A stretch of DNA of 64,000 nt from Flavobacterium sediminilitoris (GCF_023008245.1 NZ_CP090145.1:1364001-1428000); one strand, 5' to 3'; counted from the first letter of the stretch, positions 35,822 through 47,825 are shown. The notes: generated by a model from the letters alone, not told the origin. A program made the numbers and translations.

Positions 35822-36979
35822 CTATTTTGAAATTAAAATACTTACAGCATTTCCACCAAAACCAACAGCATTTACTAAAATTTTTCTTATTGGTGCTTTC
35901 CTTTTTTCCTGATTATAAAATGGAATTTCTATAAATTTTTGATTTTGTAACATTAAGATGGCGAGTTCTAAACTTAAAATTCCTGAAGCTCCAAATGTGT
36001 GACCTATTTTCCATTTGTTTGTAGTTAAAAATGGAAGAGTATTGCCAAATATTTTTTTTATCGCGTTTAATTCTGATGTGTCTCCTTTTATTGTTCCTGG
36101 AGCATGCATTATTATGGCATCTATTTCTTCTAAAGAATTGTTTTTTAATGCCATTTTCATTGATTTTTGAAAACAGTCTGCTTCTGTAGAAATAGAAATA
36201 TTGTGTTCTAAAACTTCTGTGGCATAGCCAATTCCTTCTACAAATGCTAATGCATTTTCTTTTTGCCCTGCTTCTAAAGTAATTACACTTGCTCCTTCAC
36301 CTATTACCATGGTGTTCTCGGTTTTGTTTAAATCGAAAGCTCTACATGGATAATCGCCTTTTTGCCTAGAATAGATGCTTAAGGCTTGCATTTGTGCAAT
36401 TGTAAAGGGGGTTAGAGGTGCTTCTGAACCACCTATTAGAAACTTATCGGTCATTCCTGATTGTATCCATACCACTCCATTTAATAGTGAATGTAATGAT
36501 GTGGAACAGGTAATGGAATGTGAAATTTCAGGTCCGGTACTTTGTAAGTCATTTGCTACCCAACTGGATATATTTCCTAATGTTGTTGTAGGTGATGCTA
36601 AAGTGCTTACCTTATTTGTTTTAATAAATTCTGCGTGATAATGTTCAAAAAGCTCTGTTGCTCCTCTTGAAGAGCCTATGTTTATCCCAAAAACATCTTC
36701 TTTTGTCCATTTTGCTTGTTTTATTGCTAAACGAGAAACCCAAATAGCATATAGAACTGATTTGTCTAAATTTCTATATTTTGTGTCGGATTCTTGAAGT
36801 TCTTTTATTTCGTTTTCTAATTTTTCAGAAATACTTGCTGCCCAAACTTCTTGGTTTCCAATATTTTTCTTAGAAATAAAGGTTTTGTTCTTGTCTAAAT
36901 AATGATTCCAGATTTCTTCAGTTGTGTTTCCTAATGCGGAAAGAGAAGCTAATGCGGTTATGGAAATTTTTTGATTCAA
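35822..36979 (-). CDS. Beta-ketoacyl-ACP synthase (KAS I/II family) in the biotin operon
   Basis: 385 aa. A thiolase-fold enzyme that condenses malonyl-ACP with an acyl primer. The full Cys-His-His triad is present: Cys158 (HSITCSTSLH), His292 (MHAPGTIKGDTSELNA, the family's H-G-T-G-T motif) and His327 (KIGHTFGASGI). It is a little shorter than FabF (about 410 aa). It is the last gene of the minus-strand unit bioF-bioD-bioA-KAS, 123 bp after bioA, and may act in making or trimming the pimeloyl precursor rather than in bulk fatty-acid synthesis. bioC and bioH are not in the window. Confidence 0.85.
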   Translation of the reverse strand: MNQKISITALASLSALGNTTEEIWNHYLDKNKTFISKKNIGNQEVWAASISEKLENEIKELQESDTKYRNLDKSVLYAIWVSRLAIKQAKWTKEDVFGINIGSSRGATELFEHYHAEFIKTNKVSTLASPTTTLGNISSWVANDLQSTGPEISHSITCSTSLHSLLNGVVWIQSGMTDKFLIGGSEAPLTPFTIAQMQALSIYSRQKGDYPCRAFDLNKTENTMVIGEGASVITLEAGQKENALAFVEGIGYATEVLEHNISISTEADCFQKSMKMALKNNSLEEIDAIIMHAPGTIKGDTSELNAIKKIFGNTLPFLTTNKWKIGHTFGASGILSLELAILMLQNQKFIEIPFYNQEKRKAPIRKILVNAVGFGGNAVSILISK

Positions 36980-37102
36980 AAGGTTTATGGTTTTTCTTTA
37001 GTCCTGACGGAAACGACATCCTTTAAAATATTATTTTTAAAGATATAGTAAACAGCAGGAAAATGGTTTGCAAATATACCTAGAGATTTACTCCTAACAA
37101 AA

Positions 37103-38374
37103 TTATACTATGTTTAATGCTTTTTCTATGGTATTGTAAATTTTATCGAGTTGTTCTTTGGTTATAATGTAAGGTGGTAATATGTATATAATATTACCTA
37201 CAGGTCTTAAAATAATACCATTTTCAATAAAAAAACGATATAATTTGTTTCGTAATTCTCCATAGTAATCTTGTTGTTCTTCAATATGGATTTCCAATGC
37301 GAAAATTACACCTAGAGATCTTGTTGTTTTCACCTTTGGGTGCGTTTTAATGTGTTTTTCAAACAGTAAATGTTGCTGGTGAATTTGATGTATGTTGTTT
37401 TGTATTTCTGGTGTTTCTAGTAATTCAATTGAGGCTAAAGCGGCTGCACAACCAGTAGGGTTTGCTGTAAAAGTATGACCATGGAACAATGCTTTTGAAG
37501 TGTCATTATCATAAAAGGCATTATAAATTTCATTTGTAAAACTTGTTATTGCCATAGGAATTGTTCCTCCAGTAAGTGCTTTTGAAAGGCACATCATGTC
37601 GGGTTGCTGCTTTAGGTAGTCGCAAGCGAAATTTTTTCCTGTTTTTCCAAAACCAGTCATAACTTCATCTGCAATAGTAAAAACGTTGTTTTTTTTGGCA
37701 ATGCTTAGTATTGTATCTAAAACAGAACTAGAATACATTACCATTCCTGCTGCACCTTGTACTAAGGGTTCAAAAATAAAAGCAGCATATTCATTTGATT
37801 GTGCTAATTTTTCAAATAATTGAATGGTTTTTTCTTCATTTCCTTCTGTTGGAACAGGAATTCGAGTTACTTCTAATAAAGAACCTTGAAAAGCTTCTGT
37901 AAAAAACGAAATACCACTTGCTGCCATTGCGCCAAAAGTATCGCCATGAAAAGCATTTTCAAAAGCAATTATTTTAGTTTTCTTCTCTTTTTTATTATAA
38001 AAGTATTGTAAAGCTACTTTTAAAGCTACTTCTACTGCTGTAGATCCATTATCTGAATAAAAAAACTTTTTTTGGTTTGAAGGTAAAATTTGAGATAGCT
38101 TTTCAGCCAATTCTATTACTGGTTTATGAGTGAATCCACCAAAAAGGACATGTTCTAACTCGGTTAGTTGCTTGTAAATAGCTTTAGCTATAAAAGGATT
38201 ACTATGTCCAAAAGGATTAACCCACCAAGATGCAATAGCGTCTATATATTCTTTTTCGTTTTCATCCCAAAGTAATGCTTCTTTTCCTTTAATTATAACA
38301 GGATGAGGAAATGCTGTTTTATGTTGTGTATAAGGATGCCAATTGTATAATGTGTCTTTTTCAGATAAAGTCAT
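37103..38374 (-). CDS. bioA: Adenosylmethionine-8-amino-7-oxononanoate transaminase
   Basis: 423 aa, typical length. It is the PLP enzyme making 7,8-diaminopelargonic acid with SAM as amino donor. Motifs: WHPYTQ near the start (substrate binding Trp/Tyr), ASWWVNPFGHSN, YSDNGSTAVEVALKVA, HGDTFGAMAASG, TIADEVMTGFGKTGK and the PLP Lys in MCLSKALTGGTIPMA. It lies between bioD and the ketosynthase on the same strand. Confidence 0.96.
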   Translation of the reverse strand: MTLSEKDTLYNWHPYTQHKTAFPHPVIIKGKEALLWDENEKEYIDAIASWWVNPFGHSNPFIAKAIYKQLTELEHVLFGGFTHKPVIELAEKLSQILPSNQKKFFYSDNGSTAVEVALKVALQYFYNKKEKKTKIIAFENAFHGDTFGAMAASGISFFTEAFQGSLLEVTRIPVPTEGNEEKTIQLFEKLAQSNEYAAFIFEPLVQGAAGMVMYSSSVLDTILSIAKKNNVFTIADEVMTGFGKTGKNFACDYLKQQPDMMCLSKALTGGTIPMAITSFTNEIYNAFYDNDTSKALFHGHTFTANPTGCAAALASIELLETPEIQNNIHQIHQQHLLFEKHIKTHPKVKTTRSLGVIFALEIHIEEQQDYYGELRNKLYRFFIENGIILRPVGNIIYILPPYIITKEQLDKIYNTIEKALNIV

Positions 38375-38468
38375 TTTGTAATAGAATAAGGGAAAGAGTA
38401 TAATATAATTAATCTCTTAAGTGTTTAAAAATCAAAGGTAAAAGCTTAGGGTAATATCTAATGAGCAA

Positions 38469-39089
38469 TTAATTAATTTGTGAGAGATTTTCATGAAATA
38501 AATCGGCATAATAACGAATTACATTTTTATCAAAATAAGGTTCGTTCTCTATTCGTCCTATCATATTTAAACCTGATTTTGAAAGAATAATTTCTTCTGT
38601 TGCTTTATTTTCTTCTCCATTAAAAATTATACCTGCAATATCAATCTTTCTGTTTTGTAAGGCTTCTATAGTTAATAATGTGTGATTTATACTACCTAAA
38701 TAATGACGAGAAACAATTATTACTTTATAGTCGGGTTGAATTAAGTCTACAATAGTGTTTTCATTATTTAAAGGTACAAAAAGACCTCCAGCAGCTTCTA
38801 TGATTAAATGGTTTTTTGTTTTAGGTTCTTTTATCTCTTTAAGATTAATAGTAACATTATCTAGTTGAGCAGCGTAATGCGGACTTGCAGGATAACTTAA
38901 TGCATAACTGTTTTTATGAAAGACAGTTTTAATATTAGTAGTATATTTTTGAACCTTATGAGTGTCTGAATTATCTAAATCACCTGCCTGAATAGGTTTC
39001 CAGTAATCGGCTTTTAATGCTTCTACAAGTATTGCCGAAGCTATTGTTTTTCCTACATCGGTTCCTATGCCTGTTATAAATAATTTCAT
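38469..39089 (-). CDS. bioD: Dethiobiotin synthetase
   Basis: 206 aa, normal for BioD. The P-loop is FITGIGTDVGKTIASAIL; YWKPIQAGD with the substrate Lys follows, and EAAGGLFVPLN is the second conserved motif. It carboxylates 7,8-diaminopelargonic acid to dethiobiotin using ATP. Third-from-last gene in the biotin unit. Confidence 0.95.
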   Translation of the reverse strand: MKLFITGIGTDVGKTIASAILVEALKADYWKPIQAGDLDNSDTHKVQKYTTNIKTVFHKNSYALSYPASPHYAAQLDNVTINLKEIKEPKTKNHLIIEAAGGLFVPLNNENTIVDLIQPDYKVIIVSRHYLGSINHTLLTIEALQNRKIDIAGIIFNGEENKATEEIILSKSGLNMIGRIENEPYFDKNVIRYYADLFHENLSQIN

Positions 39090-39146
39090 TTTAATATGTT
39101 TTATTTCCTTGCAAAGGTCGTAAACAATAGAGACAATTAAAATGTT

Positions 39147-40286
39147 TTATGTATTTATTAAGTGTTTTTCTAATGATAATAAAGCTTCTTTTATTTCTTC
39201 TTTGGAATTATAACTATGTAAACAAAAACGAAGTCGTTCTTGTCCTTCAGAAACTGTTGGAGAAAGTATTGGTTTTACATCGAATCCTTTATTGTTTAAA
39301 TAAATAGAAGCATTTTTAACCCTTTCATTTCCTGAAATAATAATGGACTTTATACTTGAATTGTAATTTGTGGAATTAAAAATTGAAGAAATATTTTGAT
39401 TAAAAAAAAGAGAGTTTTCTTGTAGTTTTTTAATTTTTTCTTGACTTCTTTCTAATTCTTGATATGCTATTAAAATAGTGGCTATAGAGTGTGGAGGAAG
39501 TGCAGTTGTGTAAATAAAACTTCTAGAAAAATTTATTAGATATTCTTTTAGTTTCTTACTTCCTAATATAGCTGCTCCATGACAACCAAGTCCTTTTCCG
39601 AATGTCATAATTCGTGCAAAAACTTTATCTTGTAGTGTTAATTCTTGCACTAATCCTTGTCCTTTATTTCCAAAAACGCCTAATGAATGTGCCTCATCAA
39701 TGATAAGTAGTGCATTGTGTTTTTCTGATAGATTGGCTAATTTTAGTATATCTGGTGAATCTCCATCCATTGAAAAGACAGATTCAGTAACAATATAAAT
39801 TTCTGAAAGTTTGTTTTCAAAGCGTTGAAGCAGTTTTTCTAAATCGTTTAGATCATTGTGTTTGAATTTGTAAGATTTAGCTAAACTCATTTGAATACCA
39901 TCACGAATAGAAGCATGACTAAATTCGTCATATAAAACAATATCATTTCTTTGTGGAACTGAGCTAAATAGGCCAATATTTGCATCGTAACCCGAATTAA
40001 ATATTAATGCGCTTTCAGATTGATGAAATTGTGCTATGAAACTTTCTGTTTCTTCATATAAAAAATGATTACCAGAAAGTAAACGTGAACCTGTAGCTCC
40101 GTTTTGAGTTGCTTTTTTTTGAATTAGTAATTCATGCGCTTTGTGAAAGATATTTTCATTCTTTGAGAATCCTAAATAATCATTTGAAGCAAAATCAACT
40201 ACAATAGATTGTTTTTTAAGTGTTCGTAAAGCATTATTATTAATGCGATTGTCGATTTTATTTTGTAATAACTTAGGTAGTTTCAT
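39147..40286 (-). CDS. bioF: 8-amino-7-oxononanoate synthase
   Basis: 379 aa. It condenses pimeloyl-ACP/CoA with L-alanine, PLP-dependent. Visible: DFASNDYLGFSKN, GATGSRLLSGNHFLYEETE, FNSGYDANIG, DEFSHASIRDG, IIDEAHSLGVFGNKGQG, and the PLP Lys in TFGKGLGCHGAA. First gene of bioF-bioD-bioA-KAS. On the minus strand a TATTTTTG box (40291-40298) lies only a few bases before the ATG. Confidence 0.93.
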   Translation of the reverse strand: MKLPKLLQNKIDNRINNNALRTLKKQSIVVDFASNDYLGFSKNENIFHKAHELLIQKKATQNGATGSRLLSGNHFLYEETESFIAQFHQSESALIFNSGYDANIGLFSSVPQRNDIVLYDEFSHASIRDGIQMSLAKSYKFKHNDLNDLEKLLQRFENKLSEIYIVTESVFSMDGDSPDILKLANLSEKHNALLIIDEAHSLGVFGNKGQGLVQELTLQDKVFARIMTFGKGLGCHGAAILGSKKLKEYLINFSRSFIYTTALPPHSIATILIAYQELERSQEKIKKLQENSLFFNQNISSIFNSTNYNSSIKSIIISGNERVKNASIYLNNKGFDVKPILSPTVSEGQERLRFCLHSYNSKEEIKEALLSLEKHLINT

Positions 40287-40497
40287 TTTTCAAAAATAAG
40301 GAACTTTTAATTAATTTTTCTTTAATGTTTTCTGTCTTTAGTATGATTTTTTTAATTAAAAAAGGTGGTTTTACCTGTTTTTATTTTAGAAATTCCCTCA
40401 TTAATAAACAGGGAACTGACTCTTTTTTAAATAACTATTGTTTTGCAACTTTACATTAATGAGATAAAGGAATGTAAATTAATTAAAAATTTAGAAG

Positions 40498-40995
40498 ATG
40501 AGAATAGCATATTTATTCTTTTTACTTTTTTTAATAAACTGTGAAAAGTTAACAAGGGATGAAGATATTAAAAAAGAGATTACTCAGCTAGATACTGTAT
40601 CTAAAGGCAAAAGTGTTGATGAACTTAATATTAAAAAAACAATGGAATTAGATGAAAGATTAATAGGTACTTGGCGTTATACTGAGGTTATTAATAGTGG
40701 TTTAGGAGCGCTTTATACTTCTATGACAACTGATTTTTTTCTTCAATTTAAAGAAAATGGAGTTGTTATTAATTGGCAAGGTGATTCATACGTTGGGAGT
40801 AAAGATGCAAATTTTAATAGTACTGCCGGTAATAATTCGCAATCTGGAAAATGGAAAACAGATAGAGATAAAGGTTTGTTGTATTTTATTGACTCTGTAA
40901 CAAATGAATCTGTGCATACAAAATATTATGTAGAGAATAATAGAATGATGTTGTCAAATGACAATAAGAAGCAAGTTTATGAAAGAATAGAATAG
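40498..40995 (+). CDS. Lipocalin-like lipoprotein of unknown function
   Basis: 165 aa. Lipoprotein signal with Cys in IAYLFFLLFLINCEKL. The mature domain starts LIGTWRYTEV, then FFLQFKENGVVINW and SGKWKTDRDKG; such "GTW...F...G...W...YF" patterns are typical of small lipocalin-like barrels. It is a single gene on the plus strand between the biotin operon and the 1601-aa secreted protein gene. No binding partner can be inferred. Confidence 0.7.
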   Translation: MRIAYLFFLLFLINCEKLTRDEDIKKEITQLDTVSKGKSVDELNIKKTMELDERLIGTWRYTEVINSGLGALYTSMTTDFFLQFKENGVVINWQGDSYVGSKDANFNSTAGNNSQSGKWKTDRDKGLLYFIDSVTNESVHTKYYVENNRMMLSNDNKKQVYERIE

Positions 40996-41001
40996 ATTAA
41001 A

Positions 41002-41028
41002 AAAAGTCCTACTATTTGTAGGACTTTT
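41002..41028. terminator. Bidirectional terminator between convergent genes
   Basis: The stem AAAAGTCCTA/TAGGACTTTT sits between the lipocalin-like gene (plus) and the end of the T9SS protein gene (minus). On the minus strand it is followed by a run of seven Ts, on the plus strand by four. Confidence 0.8.
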
Positions 41029-41054
41029 GATTTAGATAAAACAGCTATATTTTT

Positions 41055-44000
41055 TTAAAATAAAAATTTCTTATATGCTATTTGGTTATTGCTTAATGTA
41101 ATTTTCATTAATAATGCCGAATCTGATTTTATAATTGAATTTATGTTGAATTTATATGCATCGATATTATTCTTATCTAATACTTTTCTTCCTAAAACAT
41201 CATAAATAACAATATTTTTAATTTTCTCTTTTTTAGATTCTATTTCAATTTGATCTATTCCACTTACAATAATATCATTTGGGTCTACTTCAAAATCAAT
41301 ATTAGAAAGTAAAGATGTATTAAACCTTAAGATAAAACGATCATTGATTTCATTTGCTTCAGAATAAAAAGAGTAAGGTTGATTAGAAATATTATTAATA
41401 GTGTTTAAGAAAGTATCTTCGACAAATATTTGTTGTCCTGTAAAAAATCCATCAACTGCATGAATTGAAATAGTATAATTTCCAGGAGTTGGTGTGTTTA
41501 TACCTAACGGAATAGTGTCTTCATCAGAGAAAGGTAGTCCAAATGCTTGGATAGTCATTTTATCACTTCCTATAAAAGTATATATCTTTTGTGCGTTTGG
41601 CTCTACTTTTGTGAAAGCATCATATAATCTATCTTTTGAATTTGTAGCTTCTTCTAAATAGCCAATTAGTGTTCTATCTGAATCCGCATTTTCATTTGAT
41701 AAATTTAACCAAATTCTGTTCTTTTCAACTGAAGAAGGACTTGTTTTATAAAATTGATCGTTTGTGTATGTCTTATTTCTCAATGAATTATTAAAAATAA
41801 TATTATCTGATGCTGTAGCACCATCATTCATTAAAACCATAAAGCCTTGTCCTCCAGCAATAAACCCATTAAATCCATTTGGACCACTTACTGTTCCTGT
41901 TCCATTATGTACAATAAAATCTGACAAAGAATAATTTGTTGTATAGTTCCCATAAAAAGGATTAGGATTAGATGTACTTGGAAGAGTTCCATGTGTCCAG
42001 ATTCTAACAGACCCTTCAATAATTGAGCTATTTAAATTTAGAAAATCAATTACATTAATAGATGAAGGATATGGGTTTCCAATTAAATTCCAGTTATCAT
42101 CAAATCTTGTTATTGTTATAGAGTTTGCTCCTGAATAATCAACACCCGTATAATTTCCTCTAGAAATAGTTGTTGAAATAGCTCCATTGTTTGGAGAACC
42201 ATTAATGAATTCGGCTGTAAAATCTTGTGCAGTACTTGTGAAATTACTTGGTCCTCGTACAATATAACCATTTCCAGGAAGCATAACGTCATTAGGAGCA
42301 TTAACCCAATATCCTTGACCTCCATTTCCATTTGTAAAAACAGAATCCCATTTGTATATGTTTCCTGAAGATGTTAAAGGAGAAATATCTCCTACATTAA
42401 ATCCTTCAATAGGAGAAGACCAAAATACATAGTCTTGTTGACGAATATTAGTTGTTCTTTCGTAATTAATATTTCCAATATTAGTATTTATATCATTTAT
42501 TTGGATTAATGATCCGTTGTTTTTCACATTTAAAATCCCATTATTAACGATATCATTTTCAACAACAATATGATTCGAATGATTAATGTTTAATTCGAAT
42601 CCTGAATTTATTAATAAACTACAACATTCAAAATTTCCGTTTATAGATGTGCTGTAATTTCCGTCTATTACTACTGGTATGGTTAGTGAAGGAGTTCCAT
42701 TACTCCATGCTGTCCCATTCCATGTTGTAGGGGTAGAGCAATTTGAAACTAACTGTATATCATCTATAGCAATATCTGATTCGAAACCATTACCTGTTAT
42801 TCCTCTAATTCGTAATTTGATTGTTTTTCCTACGTATGGTGCTAAATTTACTGTAGCTATATTCCATTGATTTCCTTGATTACCAGAGATAGTGGTTATG
42901 ATATTTTCTTGCCATTTTCCATCAGAAAATAAATCGATATGTAAGCTGCCTGTATTTACTCCAAACATATGATAAGCAAAATTGAAATCATAATTCTTGT
43001 CTATTACGATGCATTGGCTTTCTAGTATTCCTGTTTTATTAGAACAGGACGATGCTTCTAAATAAATATAATTTCCTGTAGCTGTACCAGGATTAAAATC
43101 AGTGTTTGGACCTGTATTGGCACTAGGAGTTCCTCCTTCATCAACTCTCCAGTCGATATCATCATCATTTCCGTTTGTTAAATTTGACCAAAAGCCAGTT
43201 AAACCACATGTTGTTGAACCACAATCTGTAGTAGTTGCACATAGTGTTTCACCTTCAAAATCTTCATTAAAATTTGAAGCTATAGTTCCGGCATAAATGT
43301 TAATATACGCTGTTTTAGTCTCTGTATTAGAGCCATTTGCATTTGTTGCTGTTAATTCAACAGTATAAGTACCTGCGTTAGTAAATCTAATTTCAGGATT
43401 TTGAGATGTAGATGATGTTCCGTTTATATATGTAAAAGTAGTAGGAGTTATTGTCCAAGACCATGAAGTAGGTGTATAATCAGATTTATCTATTAATATG
43501 AAGTCATTTCCTATACAATCTTCTGTTGTTTCTGATTCAAAACAAGCAGTTGGAGCAATGTTTCCAGGATCCTTTAAATCACTTGTCCAAAGACCTTGTC
43601 CATAAGTAGCAGCATAAAGTTTACTTTTACACTCTGTGTTATTTGAATATATTTCTAACTCAGTAATTTCTAAATTTGCTAATCCGGTTGAAAAGGATTC
43701 CCAATCGGACAAATTATCATCTTTATAATATACTCCTACATCCATTCCTACATACATCGCATTAACAGGGCTTGAGTGATCTATTACAATAGTATTTAAT
43801 GAAATATTAGGGAGTGTTCCTGAAATATCTGTCCAATTTAATCCTGCATCGGTGGATTCATAAATGTTATTTCCTAATGCTATAAAAACATGATTAGGAT
43901 CATTTGGATCTATTTCAATATCTTTAGGTACTAATGAAGCAGGTAAATTTGTGTTTAAATTAGTCCAAGTAGGTGAAGCTGCTAAAGCGTCATTTGTATA

Positions 44001-45860
44001 GTAGAATTTATTTGTTCCGTTTCTAGAAACATACATTATATTACTATTTGATGGGGCAATTGCTAAATCAACAATTTTGGAAGTTGCTCCAAAATTAGAG
44101 ATTTGATTCCAAGTAGATCCTGTACGCACAGCAGTATTTATCCATATATTTTCATAACCTGCGAACATTGTATTTGAATTATTAGGATCTAGTTTATATG
44201 GCGTTACCCAAGCTCCTGTTTCAGAGATACTACTTGTAATATTTCCAAAAGAAGTTCCTCCGTTTGTTGATCTGCGAATTTCTCCATAGTATAAGGCTCC
44301 ATACATATAGTTTTCATTAGTTGGATCAATAATACATTCCATACCGTCACCACCTATTTCCGTGGAGAATATAGGACCTCTGTTTATTGCTGTTCCATTA
44401 TCTTGATAACCATTTATAACTAGATTATCAATTGTTTGTGATGCGCCAATTTTATAAACTTGTGCAATAGCTAAACCACTACTAATATCATTCCAATCGG
44501 TTCCATTATTTGAAGAATAATATACACCTCCATCATTTCCATTATATAAAAAATTAGTATGTGGAGAAAATTCTAAAGCGTGCTGGTCTGCATGAACTCC
44601 GTCTATAGTTCCACTTTGTCCAACCCAATATGAAACACAATTCATTGTTACTCCTCCATCTGTCGATTTCCAAAGATTTACTCCACCTGTGTATATGATA
44701 TTAGCATCAGTTGGATCTGCAGCAATGACTAAGTCATAATATGCTTGACTTGCTGTGCCAGAACCATCTGTATTATACCCTAAAATATTAGGTGCGTTTG
44801 TTCTTGTTGAAAAACTTATTCCACTATCTGTTGAGCGATATATACCTATTAATCCATTAGCTCCACCAGCTAATAAGTAAACCCAGTCTGGTTCGTTATT
44901 AGAAACGGCTAAAGCAATTCTTTGAACACCTATAGGAGTGCCACTAGTAACCTGAGTAAAAGTTGCTCCTCCATCTGTAGAAACATCTACACTTGTTCCT
45001 GAAGCATATATCGTATTTGGATCTCCAGGCTTAAAAGCAATATCTTTCATAGAAGAACTAGTAGAGGCAAAAGTCCAATTTGCGCCTGCATCTATACTTT
45101 TGTATATTCTATTACCGTTTGTTGAGGCTATTAAGATGTTAGAATTGGTTGGATTCATTAAAATTTCATAAACAGTTCTATTTCCCATTCCAGTATTACT
45201 ACTAAGCCATGTTATTCCTCCATCTATACTTTTATATACACCATAACCAGGCGCATCACCACTATCTCTATCGCCTGTTCCAATGTAAATAATATTTGGA
45301 TCTATTGGATCTATAACAATACTTGAAACACCTAAACGAACTAATCCGCTTGAATATTCTTTCCATGTTGCTCCACCATCTATTGATTTCCAAAAACCAC
45401 CTGATGGTGCTCCTACAAAAATAGTGTTTGGATCTGTTGGGTGAAATGTAATACAGTTTATCCTCCCATTTCCATTGATTTGTCCTGTTCCGTTATTTGG
45501 AGAAGAAATAGGACCTATAATTTTCCAATTTCCTGAACCAGCAAAATACCCTCTACTTATGAATTTAGTATGTGAATTTTTATATCTTTTAATTTCTTCT
45601 AATAGATTTCCTTCTTTTGGAAAATTACCATTTTCATCGACTCTATTTTCCCAATAGTATTCCCATCTTTTAAATTGTTTAATTCCTTTTCCTTTAGGAA
45701 GCTTTTTAGAATTTGACACATTTTTTTTGTAGTATATATTAAAATCTTTTTGAATTTCATTAAAATTAGCATTTCTATCATGCATCATTATTTGCCAATT
45801 TTCTTGTGAAAACGACGAATAACATAAAAATAATATAAAAATGAGTAAGGTTTTTTTCAT
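41055..45860 (-). CDS. T9SS-secreted giant protein with VPS10/BNR repeats, PKD and MAM-like domains
   Basis: 1601 aa. An N-terminal signal peptide (MKKTLLIFILFLCYSSFSQE) is followed at about 110-745 by a beta-propeller region with at least nine Asp-box (BNR) repeats such as SIDGGATW, SIDGGITW, SIDAGANW and STDAGLNW. A PKD domain (about 770-860, SWTITPTTFTY), a Cys-containing MAM-like domain (about 885-1000) and an adhesion-type region follow. The last ~80 residues are a type IX secretion sorting domain (IVIYDVLGRKV, ITLSNNQIAYKKF). It probably reaches the cell surface or medium. The substrate is unknown. It is a single gene. Confidence 0.85.
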   Translation of the reverse strand: MKKTLLIFILFLCYSSFSQENWQIMMHDRNANFNEIQKDFNIYYKKNVSNSKKLPKGKGIKQFKRWEYYWENRVDENGNFPKEGNLLEEIKRYKNSHTKFISRGYFAGSGNWKIIGPISSPNNGTGQINGNGRINCITFHPTDPNTIFVGAPSGGFWKSIDGGATWKEYSSGLVRLGVSSIVIDPIDPNIIYIGTGDRDSGDAPGYGVYKSIDGGITWLSSNTGMGNRTVYEILMNPTNSNILIASTNGNRIYKSIDAGANWTFASTSSSMKDIAFKPGDPNTIYASGTSVDVSTDGGATFTQVTSGTPIGVQRIALAVSNNEPDWVYLLAGGANGLIGIYRSTDSGISFSTRTNAPNILGYNTDGSGTASQAYYDLVIAADPTDANIIYTGGVNLWKSTDGGVTMNCVSYWVGQSGTIDGVHADQHALEFSPHTNFLYNGNDGGVYYSSNNGTDWNDISSGLAIAQVYKIGASQTIDNLVINGYQDNGTAINRGPIFSTEIGGDGMECIIDPTNENYMYGALYYGEIRRSTNGGTSFGNITSSISETGAWVTPYKLDPNNSNTMFAGYENIWINTAVRTGSTWNQISNFGATSKIVDLAIAPSNSNIMYVSRNGTNKFYYTNDALAASPTWTNLNTNLPASLVPKDIEIDPNDPNHVFIALGNNIYESTDAGLNWTDISGTLPNISLNTIVIDHSSPVNAMYVGMDVGVYYKDDNLSDWESFSTGLANLEITELEIYSNNTECKSKLYAATYGQGLWTSDLKDPGNIAPTACFESETTEDCIGNDFILIDKSDYTPTSWSWTITPTTFTYINGTSSTSQNPEIRFTNAGTYTVELTATNANGSNTETKTAYINIYAGTIASNFNEDFEGETLCATTTDCGSTTCGLTGFWSNLTNGNDDDIDWRVDEGGTPSANTGPNTDFNPGTATGNYIYLEASSCSNKTGILESQCIVIDKNYDFNFAYHMFGVNTGSLHIDLFSDGKWQENIITTISGNQGNQWNIATVNLAPYVGKTIKLRIRGITGNGFESDIAIDDIQLVSNCSTPTTWNGTAWSNGTPSLTIPVVIDGNYSTSINGNFECCSLLINSGFELNINHSNHIVVENDIVNNGILNVKNNGSLIQINDINTNIGNINYERTTNIRQQDYVFWSSPIEGFNVGDISPLTSSGNIYKWDSVFTNGNGGQGYWVNAPNDVMLPGNGYIVRGPSNFTSTAQDFTAEFINGSPNNGAISTTISRGNYTGVDYSGANSITITRFDDNWNLIGNPYPSSINVIDFLNLNSSIIEGSVRIWTHGTLPSTSNPNPFYGNYTTNYSLSDFIVHNGTGTVSGPNGFNGFIAGGQGFMVLMNDGATASDNIIFNNSLRNKTYTNDQFYKTSPSSVEKNRIWLNLSNENADSDRTLIGYLEEATNSKDRLYDAFTKVEPNAQKIYTFIGSDKMTIQAFGLPFSDEDTIPLGINTPTPGNYTISIHAVDGFFTGQQIFVEDTFLNTINNISNQPYSFYSEANEINDRFILRFNTSLLSNIDFEVDPNDIIVSGIDQIEIESKKEKIKNIVIYDVLGRKVLDKNNIDAYKFNINSIIKSDSALLMKITLSNNQIAYKKFLF

Positions 45861-45907
45861 GGTTTTTTGGGGTATTTAAAAATATAATTGTAAAGTAAAT
45901 GCAAAAA

Positions 45908-45929
45908 AAGCCTTGCGTTAGCAAGGCTT
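45908..45929 (-). terminator. Rho-independent terminator of atpD-atpC
   Basis: AAGCCTTGC/GCAAGGCTT stem with a GTTA loop and, on the minus strand, a run of seven Ts. It lies 24 bp past the atpC stop. Confidence 0.88.
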
Positions 45930-45952
45930 GTAATTAATTGTTTTTAAGCGAT

Positions 45953-46234
45953 TTAATCAGCTAAAACAATAACTTTATTTTCTTTCATTTCGATAGTCCC
46001 AGAATTAATAGGTAACCAAAATGTTTGCTCATTTATTTTATTGAATTTAGAAACAAACTCTTTTTGAATTTTAATATTTTGAGCATTAATTTTTATATTT
46101 CCTTTTGCTAATAATGACACAATAGGAGCGTGATTATTTAACATTTGAAATTCACCATTAATACCAGGAACGGCTACTGAAGTAACTTCTCCTTTAAATA
46201 ATGTGGCTTCTGGTGATACTATTTCTAAAATCAT
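45953..46234 (-). CDS. atpC: ATP synthase F1 subunit epsilon
   Basis: 93 aa. It contains only the N-terminal beta-sandwich of epsilon (LEIVSPEATLFKGEVTSVAVPGINGEFQMLNNHAPIVSLL), lacking the C-terminal helical arm present in E. coli epsilon, as is normal in Bacteroidota. It regulates and couples the rotary complex. It lies 76 bp after atpD. Confidence 0.93.
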   Translation of the reverse strand: MILEIVSPEATLFKGEVTSVAVPGINGEFQMLNNHAPIVSLLAKGNIKINAQNIKIQKEFVSKFNKINEQTFWLPINSGTIEMKENKVIVLAD

Positions 46235-46310
46235 AATTTTTTATAATTACGAATCTCAAACTACAAGTTATGAATTATTAATTTTCGTAACTTGTAGTTC
46301 ATTAATTCAG

Positions 46311-47825
<1,515 letters not shown>

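Noticed and set aside
40287-40497. A biotin-responsive operator or riboswitch between bioF and the lipoprotein gene
   Set aside because: No dyad matching a BirA operator and no conserved riboswitch pattern could be seen.
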